The notes: generated by a model not told the origin, from the sequence alone. Positions 27,857 to 39,768 are shown, numbered from the stretch's first letter. The stretch is DNA of 64,000 nt from Atherinomorus stipes (GCA_023101725.1 JALJCO010001162.1:124001-188000), one strand, 5' to 3'. Numbers and translations are program-made.

Positions 27857-30654
27857 CTGTGGGAAGGAGAAGGCATTGGTTTGTTTCTCTCTTGCTGTTG
27901 GTGCTGAGGTGGCTTGGAAATGACATTATGTCTGCACTGGGATTAAGGCTGGATTATCTTAACTGGGATTTATTTTTAATCTCCAACAACATTTCTTATA
28001 AATCCAATTATATGATTAATTCCTTAATGTCACACTTTCTACACCATATAATATCTCAGATGTTTTGTTATAAAGCTTAATGACGTTCTTACCTGTTCTT
28101 CATGAGACGGACCTCTCTTTTTCTTGTGACCTCTTCTGTGGCTCCCTGGGTGGGGAGGGCAGGGGAGGATGCCATGACTACCCCGGGAGCGATGGTGCTG
28201 GCAGGGGCTGCTCGGATCTGATAGGCCTGGACATCGCCGGAGGCAGCTAAATATTGAGGTTAGCAAAAAGACTGGGTTAAATTTCACCACCGAAAAACCC
28301 AGCAACGCGTCATCGATTTGTTTGTTGACAAAGGGTAGCGACAGGCTTTGGATTTAGCTGCAAACAACAAAAAATTCCTCTGGTTAGGAAGAGATATTTC
28401 CAGTTAAAATGCATACATTTACCTTGTACCACCACCTGGTTACTGGGAACCAGTATCTGCTGGCCGTCACTGGTTTGTGCGTACTGCAGGATGGTTGCTC
28501 CTGGCTGGGCAGCTGCTGCCGCTGCATTGGTCATGGTCAGAGTCTGAAGGCCCTGGACTCCATCGGTGCCGTTATTGGCCAGCTGTATGGCACCACCCTG
28601 CGTGATTGCAACTAGTTTTTTTCCAAAACAGATGAGAAAGAAAAAGGAAGGACACAGAAAAGAAATCTTTAAAACGTAGTTATGAAAATTGATTTGTCAA
28701 TTTTATATTTTCTGTTTTGTTGCCTATTCCCTTCCTCAGGACATGGCTTTATGCTCATCTGTACTTATGTTCATGCTCTACTTTATTTACAGGGCAGTTT
28801 CACATAACTGCTTTAAACTGACACACTAATAATACCAACATGCAATGCAGTTGTTTGGTCTTTAGACCAGAATTTGAGAGAATTTCTTTATCGTGATGAG
28901 CTCAGACAAGAGGCATAAAGCAAGACTACAACACAGGGAAGATGAGTGATGAAAACGTTGAAGACAGAAGTGGCAAAATTAATGTCAGGTGCACTTTTGT
29001 CCTTTTAATGTGGAGTCTGAACAGCAATTAAATTCTGGTTAAAAGAAGATTCAAGCTTGTTCTTTACTCCATGAGAAGCAGGAACTTTGTTCTTGAGACT
29101 GCAAGAATGAGAAAAAAAGTTTTGGCCTGGTCAACACATACTCAAGGAGAAACTTGGTCCATGACAGGGTGGGGATTGCTGCAGGTGTGTTTTTATGTGC
29201 AATGAACAACTGACCCAGTTATTTCAAATTTATTGAGAAACTGTGCCATGTTTGTACTTTGTCACCTCAATCATCTGTTCATTAGAAGCATTTTCAGTGG
29301 AAATGTGGATTTGACGACTTTCTGCTTCATGTGTTAACCGTGCCCACCTAAAATGTTCAAACAATCACACAATACTTCTTGGAGCACCACGAGAGGAAAC
29401 TTTTTCTCAAAAACAGGCTGCAACACATCTCCAACCAGGCTGGTGTGGTTTCATCACAACAAGCAAGTTGTGGAGGAGTATGTAACAGGCTTCAGTCTTC
29501 ATTTGGCACGGCAGCCTGCAGCTTCAGCTGCTACTTACTGTACTGTCCGCTGCTGGTCTGGTAGATGGGTGTGGGGACTGTAACAGTGGTGATAGCGGGT
29601 GTGGCTGCAGCAGCAGATGAGTCTTCCTCAGCCTTTTCCTCCTCGATGCGAGGGACAGCCGGTGCATCAGATGAAAGGTCATTAAGGATTTTCCTGTCAG
29701 GGACAGATGACGGTGAGATTCAAAGACAAGTTTGACAGAAAAAGTTCAACTAGCATCCTGTAGAATAAAACTTGTTCATCAGGTTACACATTGCTGAACG
29801 CCGTCTAACAATAACAACCCAAAGTGATGGATATAAGGATATGAAATGGATAACACAAGAGTTTGTTCTGACTAGATCCAAAACAGAATTAAAATGATCA
29901 TTCTGGTCCATGAAAGTCCATCATCTCAAACAGAGAAGTTCACGCCAATTGTTAACCTTTAAAAGACACAAATAATGAAACCTGCTTCATTAGTATCTCA
30001 CAAAATACCGGACTCTGTCGTCAATAAACTCTAAGTTTTTGATTTAACGACTGACCAATTGGGCTGTGGTGACCCTCACACACATTACCTGTATGAAGGG
30101 CGTCGTGACAGAATCTCTCTGCGCTTCTGAGAGTCAGTCACACTGTCTACGGATTCTTGTGAATCTTCACTTTCTGCTATGGTGGAGATCTGGAACAAAC
30201 AGAACAAAATACTGTTCAATAATGTTCATAAAAAAAAGAAAAAAAAATCCTGTATGTGCCGTGTTTCACCTGTACAGCCTGGACCTGTGGGGACTGGATA
30301 ACTGATGGCTGTGCAGCCTGGATGACACCATGGACCTGAACCGTCTGTCCATTGGGAAGCTGTACCAGCGTTACAGTAGGACCTGTTGCTGAGGCGTGTC
30401 CTGTTGTCATGGATACCTAAAATTCACACATGGTGTAAATATGATGATGCAGTTAGCAACATCCACAATCAGTGATAATATGCATTTTTTTTCTTGTGTT
30501 GTCTCAGTCGAGCCCTGCATGTTGCAGTTAGAGTTGCATCATTACGCGTTACCTGTGCCAAAGTAGCGATCTGTGCCGAGGTGATCTGCTGGCTCTCTGC
30601 CTCAGTCACAGCAGCGTCTGCTACCTGCTGAGCCTCCGCAGACTCCATCTTCAT
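27712..30654 (-). CDS. creb1: cyclic AMP-responsive element-binding protein 1, complete coding region
   Basis: Seven coding exons join in phase to 330 codons: 30654-30553, 30416-30270, 30189-30089, 29693-29539, 28611-28423, 28246-28093 and 27856-27712, all GT-AG. In order they encode the Q1 glutamine-rich domain, the kinase-inducible domain, the Q2 domain and a C-terminal bZIP. RRPSY places the PKA-target serine at residue 115, equal to human Ser133 (Ser119 of the short isoform). The basic region is at about 273-298 and zipper leucines at 300, 307, 314 and 321. From family knowledge, the nuclear protein binds CRE sites (TGACGTCA) as a dimer and recruits CBP/p300 and CRTC once phosphorylated. 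Length matches the short human isoform (327 aa); the alpha peptide is missing. No lesions seen. Paralogue a or b cannot be decided. Confidence 0.97.
28093..28246 (-). CDS. creb1: creb1 coding exon 6
   Basis: 154 nt. Encodes AASGDVQAYQIRAAPASTIA, PGVVMASSPALPTQ and the start of the basic region TRKREVRLMKNR. Acceptor ATTTAG, donor GTAAGA. Confidence 0.97.
28423..28611 (-). CDS. creb1: creb1 coding exon 5, Q2 domain
   Basis: 189 nt. Encodes IAITQGGAIQLANNGTDGVQ, then an alanine run (NAAAAAAQPG) slightly longer than the mammalian one, then QQILVPSNQVVVQ. Acceptor ACTAG, donor GTAAAT. Confidence 0.97.
28612..29538 (-). other. creb1 intron between coding exons 4 and 5
   Basis: 927 bp with no recognised repeat or extra exon. 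Confidence 0.6.
29539..29693 (-). CDS. creb1: creb1 coding exon 4
   Basis: 155 nt. KILNDLSSDAPAVPRIEEEK continues the kinase-inducible domain (KILNDL is the CBP KIX-binding helix), followed by AITTVTVPTPIYQTSSGQY. Acceptor CTGACAG, donor GTAAGT. Confidence 0.97.
29694..30088 (-). other. creb1 intron between coding exons 3 and 4
   Basis: 395 bp, AT-rich, nothing recognised. Confidence 0.6.
30089..30189 (-). CDS. creb1: creb1 coding exon 3, kinase-inducible domain
   Basis: 101 nt, encodes ISTIAESEDSQESVDSVTDS then QKRREILSRRPSYR. RRPSY is the PKA, CaMK and RSK phosphorylation site. Acceptor GTTCCAG, donor GTAATG. Confidence 0.97.
30270..30416 (-). CDS. creb1: creb1 coding exon 2
   Basis: 49 codons, phase 0. 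Encodes TVTLVQLPNGQTVQVHGVIQ and AAQPSVIQSPQVQAVQ, the Q1 activation region. Acceptor TTTTAG, donor GTGAAA. Confidence 0.97.
30553..30654 (-). CDS. creb1: creb1 coding exon 1
   Basis: Encodes MKMESAEAQQVADAAVTEAE and on to IATLAQ (34 codons, phase 0). The exon itself begins at 30662 after an ACTCAG acceptor, leaving eight untranslated bases. The upstream ATG at 30654 is aligned with the mammalian MTMES start; a second ATG lies two codons in. Donor GTAACG. Confidence 0.96.
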
Positions 30655-30662
30655 TGGTCAAG

Positions 30663-32158
30663 CTGAGTATGGAGAATAGAGCCAAAAACATAAATGAAAG
30701 GTAACACAGTACTGCATGACCAAAAGAAGTTTCACACTTACAATCCTGGAATATCTGTAAGGTGATAATGATTAAATTTTTGTGGTAACATTTACCAAAT
30801 GAAAACCCAAAGTCATGGCCACTCTCAAAAACTAGTTTTCTTCATAAAAAAAAATTCTAAACACGGTCCTTGAGAGGTTTCATTTAGATACTTCTGAGAA
30901 AGTACTCTTCTTTCAATCAAAAATGCCTCAACAATCAGACCACAGTGTCAGATTAGAGATCTAACAGTTCAATAGACCAGATAATCACTCTGATGGAGGT
31001 AGGAGGGGTTGTGTTGTATTAGGTGTCTGCTGGATCTGATGCTTAACTGGACTCAGATGGTCTCTTCATTGAGATAAATGTCTTTTAGAGGAATACTGAA
31101 AATAGGAAGGGCAGGGTGTTTGAAATGCTACATGCATTTATTTTCTTTATGATTATTTTTGTTAGAAGGTGGGGTTAGCCCTGCTTTGTTGATCTCTATA
31201 AAAACCTTATAAAACTGAGGAAATTGTAGAAGTGACTGGAAAGAACTTTACTGAACACACAGAAGCAAATCATTGGAAAAATTTAACAGTTGACTTTTGA
31301 AGCTCAGAGGGAGAAGTGGTGATGCAGCAGTCACAAGTTTGTCTAGACAAACTGTTTATAACAGAGGGAACTACAAATGGCACACTGGCATGCAGGGTCA
31401 GTAAAGAGGTTTTCGTTACTCTCACAAGTAATTAAATTCAGGTCAAAATAAGGACTTAGAGATAATACTCGTGCATCATCTCATTTAATGCAAAACACAA
31501 GTTTCAAAGCACAAAACTTAATAAAGAGCTAATGTCTGCCCTCCTGCATCCTGTCATTGCATCATTTTCACTGAGTATTGCAAAAGGTATGATGCAGTAG
31601 TTTTATAGTTGCCATCTTTAGCAGGTTGTCATAAAAGATTTTTTAGAGGTAAAAAACAAGAGAGAAAAAAATAGAAAGCAAGCATGTTCTTAAGAAACAC
31701 AACAAAACAAACAAAAAACATCTTTATAATTTACTTTTCGGTTTGTGGAAGTTGGCTGACTTGACTTCACATCTCAGCCTTCTGTAATGATAATGTTTTA
31801 ATGTTCAGGGACCGTTTTGCCAAGAAGCATCAAGATACCAGTTTGTTCCCGCAAAATTTACCCAGAGACCTTTTCGATGCAAAAGATCTTTGCATTAGCT
31901 TTCAGACTTGGTAATCAATACAGACCCACAAGAAATTCAGCAGAATACAATCAGTCCGCCAGTAAAGGCAAGCCTTAGGAGCACTCTGGGCTCAAAGTTC
32001 TAGGGAAGAAAACACCAGACATGACTCATTTACCATGCAACATTTGCAGAGTGGAAGTAAAGTACTTCAAAATACCACAAATGTCTTGGTTTACTTCATC
32101 TTCCATCAGCCAGAATGAAAAGAAGATCATGATTGTATCATCAAATCCCATAGAAACG
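30663..32158 (-). other. creb1 first intron, 3' part
   Basis: Unique AT-rich sequence. No exon or repeat recognised. Confidence 0.5.
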
Positions 32159-32160
32159 TA

Positions 32161-33719
32161 AACACAGAGTGTGCAGAATTATCAGGCAAATGAGTATTTT
32201 GACCACATCATCCTCTTTATGCATGTTGTCTTACTCCAAGCTGTATAGGCCGAAAGCCTACTACCAATTAAGCATATCAGGTGATGTGCATCTCTGTAAT
32301 GAGAAGGGGTGTGGTCTAATGACATCAACACGCTATATCAGGTGTATTAGGCAAACATAATTATTAGGCAACTTCCTTTCCTTTGGCAAAATGTGTCAGA
32401 AGAGCGACTTGACAGGTTCCGAAAAATCAAAAATAGTGAGATATCTTGCAGAGGGATGCAGCACTCTTAAAATTGCCAAGCCTCTGAAGCGTGATCATCG
32501 AACAATCAAGCCTTTCATTTAAAATAGTCAACAGGGTCGCAAGAAACGTGTGGAAAGACCAGGGGGCAAAATAACTGCCCATGAACTGAGAAAAGTCAAG
32601 CGTGCAGCTGCCAAGATACCACTTGCCAGCAGTTTTGCCATATTTCAGAGCTGCAACATCACTGGAGTGCCCAAAAGCACAAGGTGTGCAATACTCAGAG
32701 ACATGGCCAAGGTAAGAAAGGCTGAAACACGACCACCACTGAACAAGACACACAAGCTGAAATGTCAAGACTGGGCCAAGAAATATCTCAAGACTGATTT
32801 TTCTAAGGTTTTATGGACTGATGAAATGAGAGTGAGTCTTGATGGGCCAGATGGATGGGCCCGTGGCTGGATCGGTAAAGGGCAGAGAGCTCCAGTCTGA
32901 CTCAGACGCCAGCAAGGTGGAGGTGGGGTACTGGTATGGGCTGGTATCATCAAAGATGAGCTTGTGGGCCTTTTTGGGTTGAGGATGGAGTCAAGCTCAA
33001 CTCCCAGTCCTACTGCCAGTTTCTGGAAGACACCTTCTTCAAGTAGTGGTACAGGAAGAAGTCCGCATCCTTCAAGAAAAACATGATTTTCATGCAGGAC
33101 AATGCTCCATCACACGCATCCAAGTATTCCACAGCGTGGCTGGCAAGAAAGGGTCTAAAAGAAGAAAAACTAATGACATGGCCTCCTTGTTCACCTGATC
33201 TGAACCCCATAGAGAACCTGTGGTCCCTCATCAAATGTGAGATTTACAAGGAGGGAAAACATTACACCTCTCTGAACAGTGTCTGGGAGGCTGTGGTTGC
33301 TGCTGCACGCAATGTTGATGGTGAACAGATCAAAACACTGACAGGATCCATGGATGGCAGGCTTTTGAGTGTCCTTGCAAAGAAAGGTGGTTATATTGGT
33401 CACGGATTTGTTTTTGTTTTTAATGTCAGAAATGTATGTAAATGTTGAGCTGTTATATTGGTTTCCCTGGTAAAAAATAATTGAAATGTGTATATATTTG
33501 TTTATTGTTAAGTTGCCTAATAATTCTGTTTGCCTAATACACCTGATATAGCGTGTTGATGTCATTAGACCACACCCCTTCTCATTACAGAGATGCAAAT
33601 CACCTGATATGCTTAATTGGTAGTAGGCTTTCAGCCTATACAGCTTGGAGTAAGACAACATGCATAAAGAGGATGATGTGGTCAAAATGCTCATTTGCCT
33701 AATAATTCTGCACTCCCTG
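32161..33719 (+). mobile_element. Tc1/mariner transposon with DD37E-type transposase, inactive
   Basis: About 1.56 kb with near-identical terminal inverted repeats of roughly 200 bp (32161-32372 and 33510-33719), bounded by TA at 32159-32160 and 33720-33721. The right terminus reads TAATTCTGCACTCCCTG; the left outer bases are eroded. It sits in the first intron of creb1 in the opposite orientation to the gene. The transposase between the repeats is broken (separate entry). The low divergence between the repeats suggests a fairly recent insertion. Confidence 0.92.
32391..33448 (+). pseudogene. broken Tc1/mariner transposase
   Basis: The reading frame starts at ATG 32391 and is cut by a TAA at 32520-32522, a TGA at 32898-32900 and a frameshift near 32965. 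The first two sit where CAA and CGA would be expected, consistent with C-to-T change. The N-terminal helix-turn-helix part lies before 32700. The catalytic triad is visible: D in LWTDEMRV, D in MQDNAPSHAS and E in NPIENLW. Thirty-seven residues separate the last two, so this is a DD37E type and not the common DD34E Tc1 spacing. The C-terminal part 33083-33448 remains open. The enzyme normally cuts and pastes its own element at TA sites; this copy cannot make it. Confidence 0.9.
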
Positions 33720-33861
33720 TAATGAGCACATAAATGATCTCTTCCAAGGTATTTGTTAGTTTTATTTACACAATGGAAAAACAATCAGATTCTTCCAAGA
33801 TGAAAAAACTAAGCACAAGCAGTTAAAGTATTTCTTTGACAACTAATATTTCATCACCACC

Positions 33862-33893
33862 TGACACACACACACACCCACACACACACACAC
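33862..33893. repeat. (CA)n microsatellite
   Basis: CACA repeat with CCC interruptions in the creb1 first intron. Confidence 0.9.
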
Positions 33894-34170
33894 CCCGACC
33901 CGTTTTGAGGTCGGTTTTGGAAAAACTTGCTGACTGTGTTAAAAGACAGCTGAACATCCATTACAAAGTTACTACAGATGCTGAAACGCTTGCTTGCCCT
34001 ACATATCAGGGACCTTATGTAATAATAGCCTGATAAATGTATATATTTAAACAATGTCACATCTGTTTTTTGTTATTAAGCACATCACTGCTTTCAATGT
34101 CACTTCTGCTTTGTCTGCCCAAAAGGCTTTAGTAGCGATACTTAATTGAAAATTATTTTATGCTGAATTG

Positions 34171-34527
34171 GCTGCACGGTAGCGTGGTGGTTAGCACCAC
34201 AGCCTTACAGTAAGAAGGTCGCTAGTTCGACTCCCGGCTGGGGAGGGGGTTCAAACAATTCCAACGGTGGCCTTCCTGTGTGGATTCTGCATGTTCTCCC
34301 CGTGTATACATGGGAGGTTCTCTGGCTTCCTCCCACCATCCAAAGACATGCATGTTAGGTTAATTGGTCACTCTAAATTGCCCCTAGGAGTGTTAGTGTG
34401 AATGGTTGTCTGTGTCTATGTATTGGCCCTGCGACAGACTAGCGACCTGTCCTGGGTGTACCCCGCCAGCGCCTCTTGCCTGCCTCTCCAGCAACCCCCT
34501 GCGACCCTGAACTGGATAAGCAGTACT
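34171..34527 (+). mobile_element. tRNA-headed SINE with 23 bp target duplication
   Basis: The 357 bp body begins GCTGCACGGTAGCGTGGTGG, with a box A-like TAGCGTGGTGG at 34180-34190 and a box B AGTTCGACTCC at 34224-34234, the internal RNA polymerase III promoter. The tail ends ACTGGATAAGCAGTACT. Direct repeats of 23 bp with two mismatches flank it (34148-34170 and 34528-34550), as expected for LINE-driven insertion. This repeat type is common in teleosts. Confidence 0.88.
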
Positions 34528-34550
34528 GAAAATTACTTTAAGCTGAATTG

Positions 34551-35767
34551 AGGATTATTTTGAGTCAAACCATGTAATACATTAATCATCACAGGCCATC
34601 ATCATTTCCATCTCCTTAACTTTATTTAAATCTAAGTTTTCAACTTCAAATATGCAAAAAACTACACCTGGACAAACATGTATGTTTGAAAACAAAGGCA
34701 CTGGTAACAATGAACATAAAATGAACAAATGTGGAAATAAAACTAAGTCATTCAAAAGATTATTTAAATCTATCACACCCCTTTATTAAATAGACTAGAC
34801 AAATTAAGTCAAATTAGAAAAGAAAAATATGAGAAAAGATTTCTTTTCTAGGGGATTGAATGTTTTATGGATCAGAAACAAATAGTTGACTAACAACTAA
34901 CAACGAAACAAATAAGACTAATTTTTCCGCATGAAAATATGTCAGCAGGAGCCTGTGAGACATGATCCTGACTGTCTTCAGGCGGTGCTGGGAGTGTTGA
35001 TCCAGAACGTGTTGTTCACTGAGCTTAGTGATCTCACACCGTGCGTAGCTTCCCTCCGCTGCATGATTGGCTTTACACATTTCTCCCTCTGCTTTTCAAA
35101 AATCACTTGGATGCTGTGTGTGTGACAGTCAAGCCACATGGCGGGGCAACGCCCCCTCCACGCACACCGGTCACATCCCAGGAGATAAAACGCTACTAAA
35201 ACACAGTCTGATCGGTGAGATGTAATGTGTGTTAAAGTCTACAGACTGGACGATATGATTTCACTGTGCAGCCAAACGCGACGGCCTACGACTTGTCAAC
35301 GAGAAACTGACTTAGGATTTCAAAGCAATTCTAGACTAGATAGCAGCAATTTTTTAAAAAAAGGATCCAATCTTATTTATTAGGAAAACTTGTAGAAAAA
35401 AATATAGGGTGTGATCCTTTCCGTGCACCTTCAAAGGGATAACGGCGCAATTCTTTTTGCGTGGAGCGGCTGCGCGGTTAAAATAGAAAACAGGCTAACA
35501 TTGGACAGTTTTGTGTATTTTTCATGACTTAGTCCCATCAAAGTTTCAAATGTCTTAATAGAAAAACTACCCATTGGGGTTCACTATTAAAGCCACACAT
35601 TTGCTCAGATTCTCCTAAACAGCCGCAGCCTCCCCTCCCTCCATCCTGCTACAAACACACCGCGGCGCCATGATCTCTTTGTTTCCTTCGGGCCGAACCC
35701 GACCAAACCGACCCTTTCTGTAGCCACCTCCCGTGTCTTTAAACCCCGGACATCCCTTCGTCCTTAC
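34551..35767 (-). other. creb1 first intron, 5' part
   Basis: Unique sequence, becoming CpG-richer toward 35650 next to the proposed first exon. Nothing else recognised. Confidence 0.45.
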
Positions 35768-35935
35768 CGATACAAACTCCCCTCGTCACTCCCGGGCCTC
35801 CGGAGCTCCACTTTTATTCTGGCCGACACGTAAGAGCCCGCGTCAGGCTACACCTCCGCCGCGTCACCGGGAACAACAACACGGAGATTGGAGAAGGACG
35901 AGAAGGCAGATGGCGACACTGACCGGAAATTAACG
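35768..35935 (-). other. creb1: creb1 noncoding exon 1 and core promoter
   Basis: On the gene strand a CpG-rich segment ends in a GTAAGG donor at 35762-35767. It holds two TGACGCGG blocks, a TTACGT half-site and an AATAAAAGTGGAGC segment. From memory the human CREB1 5'UTR has closely matching blocks in the same order (GACGCGG, TTACGT, AATAAAA, AGTGACG). CRE-like half-sites would allow autoregulation. The 5' limit is approximate; a YY1-like CGCCATCTGCC lies near 35910. Confidence 0.65.
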
Positions 35936-36655
35936 AAGTTGTAACGGAGAAGGCCGGAAAATCCCGAAGAGCAGCGGATCATAACGACATCCTCTAGCCA
36001 GCAGATATAAGCAGGTTTTTAAGCTAAAGATAAATTTAAAAAGGAAAAGGAAAAGGAAAATACATTAAAAACCAGTGTTGTGTCTATAACAAACACCTCG
36101 CAATGACAAATTAAATAAAATTGAATTGAAAATAGGTTATTATTTCCTGAGGGGAATTCATAATGTTGTTTGTAGTTATTAACAAATATTTGTAATAAAT
36201 CATAGCCTAGGATCATTAGTTGTTATAGTTCAGGGCAGTGGTTCCCAACCAAATTGAGTCCTTTACTGTAATGTGTAACTTACTACCAGATTAGTTTCAG
36301 CTTTTCTCAACATATCAAACATTTAAATCCTTTTAGATTTTTTTTTCTGTTTCCTGAAAGCGAATGTAAATTAGCACACTTAACAATTACCACACATTAA
36401 ATGGCTCCGTAAAAACTTTGTTTAGCCCCACAGGGATTCTGAAAAGCATTTATTGAGGTGAAAAAGGTACTTAGTTTTGCTTTAAAAGCCAAGCTGTAAG
36501 TGAATGAGTAGACTGTGGTAATATGGCCGCCACGTGGAGATGTTCATCGGTCAGCAGCGTGGGTGAGTTATCTAGCAATATATAGATATCTATATCTGGG
36601 TTTCTATTACACCAAGAATTTGTCAAAACCTAAATATCACAATAAAAAAATGGTA
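35936..36655. other. upstream flank of creb1
   Basis: AT-rich after 36000. No gene recognised. Confidence 0.4.
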
Positions 36656-38200
36656 AACACCTTTATTAAAGGTTGAATATGGAATACAGACAGAACAGCG
36701 ACATCACGTGTAGGTTGTAGTTGCAACGGCAGAAAAACAACTCCAGCCGCTGGGATGCCAGGCTCGCTGCAGATACGCAAGTGACCAACAGCCTGCCCCA
36801 TGTCCAACAAGTAACACAGAGGAGTTTATCAGGCCCGTGCAGAGACCTCTGGAGGGGCAGGTGCTCAGTGTTACAAAGGGGCACAAATTTAAAACAGCAA
36901 ACAGAATCTGACCTCATACTGTAATGTGAACGGTTGAATTGCAGCAACTCATATTCATAAAGAATGTAACATGGAACAAAAACATACCACATCTTTGTCC
37001 AAACCTCCCATTTTTGTTAGGAGGCAGTGCAAAGCAGAAGTAGGCCATGTTTTACCTGATGGAGACATTGTGGAGGTGGTTTGTGAGGAAGCTGCGGTGG
37101 TTCTACTGAGCAGCTGAGCAGACCCTAAAAAACACGGAGGAGATCGTGGCCACTTATACAAGTATTTAGGTGAAAGCTGTCATTGAAATAAATTACAGTG
37201 ATCTGACATGATTGTTTGTAGGAGACTCCTGCTGAGTGACGCTGCAGTCGAGACTGACTGTTTAAACTAAGATTTTGGCCCTTTATCATTATTATCATTA
37301 TTTATTTATTATTTATTAATCAGTTAATTTATTTTACTTGTCCTATCCAGCATGGTAGCAGCAGAATGGTAATCTGGCCGCTTTATTGTGTTGAACAGAG
37401 TTACTTTGCCAAGAGGAGCTTTGTAAATATAAGGCTGCTATTGGTATTCTGAATTTACTCATACAAAAATAGAAATCACATATTTTAATGTAAGTGATTT
37501 GTACTTTTTTTTTAGTTTGAAAAAAAAAGTACACTTGAAATGGCAGTAAAGGACAATGATATTTAATTTGCATGTAAATGTTATGTTTAAATAAGAAGTT
37601 GAAAACATCTTAATTCAAATTCTTCATATTATTGTACTTATACTGTAATAGTCAGAAGTATGTGAATATATGCATGTACTGCTTATTTTTTTACTTTAAT
37701 TACTTAATAAAGACCTCTTTGCCTCTAAACAGAAAAGGTCCCACTTAAACTCATTTGACAGTAAAATGATACAAATCTCTTTCTTTATTGTCACAAAATA
37801 TGACACAGGAACTTTTACTCTGGCATTGGTAGCTACTGATACATGCATGGAGACAACTTGGAACAAACAGGAGTGACTTGGGCACTTTTAGCTCTGGGAT
37901 CTTGGATAGGCTTTTTTTTTTTTTTCTAAAAAGGAGCCTCCTGACAAACTTCTCTGCTCAGCACGCGTGCGTGTGGTTAACTAGCAGCTATATCTTGTGT
38001 CCAGAGAGTCAGAGGACGCACAAAAAGAATGCTCACTTCACGTAGTCAGTTATCTTGCAGATATAGACAGAGCAGCACTTTGTTAAACCTACTCACCGAA
38101 GCATCAGCTGATAACTCCCTCCCTCGCGGTTCCTACACTACCGTCTCGAGCTGCAGGGCGCGTCTGAGCGCGTCTAGGTAGGCACGTCAGGGCAGTGACG
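36655..38200 (-). other. possible minus-strand transcription unit, unidentified
   Basis: Signals in the right order on the minus strand: a CpG-containing segment with a GTGAGT donor at about 38092-38097, an acceptor before GGTCTGCTCAGC near 37126, an ATG in CCACAATGTCTCC near 37065, a GTATGT donor near 36988 and an AATAAA at 36662-36667. I could not join a sensible protein and recognise no family. It may be a short gene, a lncRNA or chance. Confidence 0.2.
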
Positions 38201-38547
38201 TTTGGATCATGTGACCAACAGTAACGTTATCTAAATTATTTTTTCCTTTTATTTATTGTTTTTGGCATCACCAACAAACTTTAACTCAACAAGAATAAAA
38301 ATAAAATAAAATAAATAAAAAAATATATAATTTAAAAAAAAGAAGGAGACAAAAGGGGATTTTGGGCACCAAGGGGTAAAGGGGCAGGTGCTTGAGCCCC
38401 CTCCGCACCCCCTCTGCACGTGGCTGGAGTTTATAACTGACAGCTAACGTTAGCCACGTTAGCAAACAAGTTAGCTTACCGATCCAGGAGAAAAGTCGCC
38501 ATTTCCGTGTTTTGACTCCGTGGAAAACGTTTATGTGGGTCCATTTA
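38201..38547. other. unassigned stretch before the Harbinger-like element
   Basis: Contains an A/T-rich run at about 38290-38345 and a CTAACGTTAGC-type patch near 38442-38475. No gene seen. Confidence 0.4.
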
Positions 38548-39730
38548 GGCCTCATTTACACTGTCAGTGAAATGTGACCCAAATCCGATTTTTGCTCTTA
38601 TGTGACTCAAATCCGATCTGCTTTTTGACAATGTAAACAGGAAAAAGACGCATGCATTCGGATCTGTTGTGATCGGATACAGGCCTCATTCATATGTGGA
38701 AATAAATCGAATATCAATCAGATATGTAACAATGCGACTGCAGTGTAAGCAGGCAGGGATCGTTTTACACATTGCGTTCCACACGTCATACAATCTGCGA
38801 CAATTTAGCTTATTTTTGGCGCACTATTAAGATGTGAGCAGTAGTTAAATGTGAGAATGGAGGCCCGACAGAGAAAGAGAGATGGGGAGGAAAGTGTGTG
38901 GGAGGTAATCACCATTCTGACATTCCTCCACTCCAACATGTAGGGTTGCCACCTTTCAGAAAAAAAAATAAGGGACACCTACCACAGCTCATCGGGGCCA
39001 CGACCACCACGGGCCGATACTCGTATGGTGGACTCCTCACAGCAGTGGTATGCTTTATTTTGCACCAGTGTTTTTAGAAAAGGAGTGATCAATAAAACAA
39101 TTGGTGGCACTTAAAGCTTGAAATGCTGCAATGAACACATTGTTTAAGCAACACTGTTGCATAGAAAGTGCTGTTATTTAGTCTACATATGCTGTAATTA
39201 CATCCATCCCTATTTAAAATAAAATGAGGAAAAAATATATAACAATGTGCCATAAGCACAAAACTTAGTTATTGCATTATCAATAAAACCTAATTAATGA
39301 GAAGCTGTCATGCACATATCACATGCAGCACCAGCAGCCAAAGGAGATCTGTTTGTGTGCAGTGTGCAACAATTAACTTAAAACATAAGCCTAGTAAATA
39401 CATGAAGAACTGAATGTAACTGTTAAAGTGATCTGTTGTAGACAGCTCTGATGTGTCCGAATCTGTGGTACACCTGTGTCACCTCAACTGTAACCTAGAG
39501 TGGGATGACAGATTAATTAAACTTATTTCTTTTGCTGCCTCTTATGACTTGAAAGAAAGTCAGGTCATCCAGACAGATAAACCACACAAGAAAAGAATTT
39601 GTGTTGTGAAAACTGAACACTGTGTTCCAAAATAACATTTTGACACAGAATACAAGAAAGCTGTACAAGTTTGGTTTATATAGGAAATATATTGAATGAT
39701 AGTTTATACATAAACACACACACGACACAC

Positions 39731-39732
<2 letters not shown>

Positions 39733-39768
<36 letters not shown>

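Noticed and set aside
33191..33784. 197-aa minus-strand ORF, the longest in the window
   Set aside because: It is antisense to the Tc1/mariner transposase end and runs through its terminal repeat.
34180..34234. tRNA gene
   Set aside because: Box A and box B are present but belong to a SINE head with a long tail and target duplications; no cloverleaf-sized unit stands alone.
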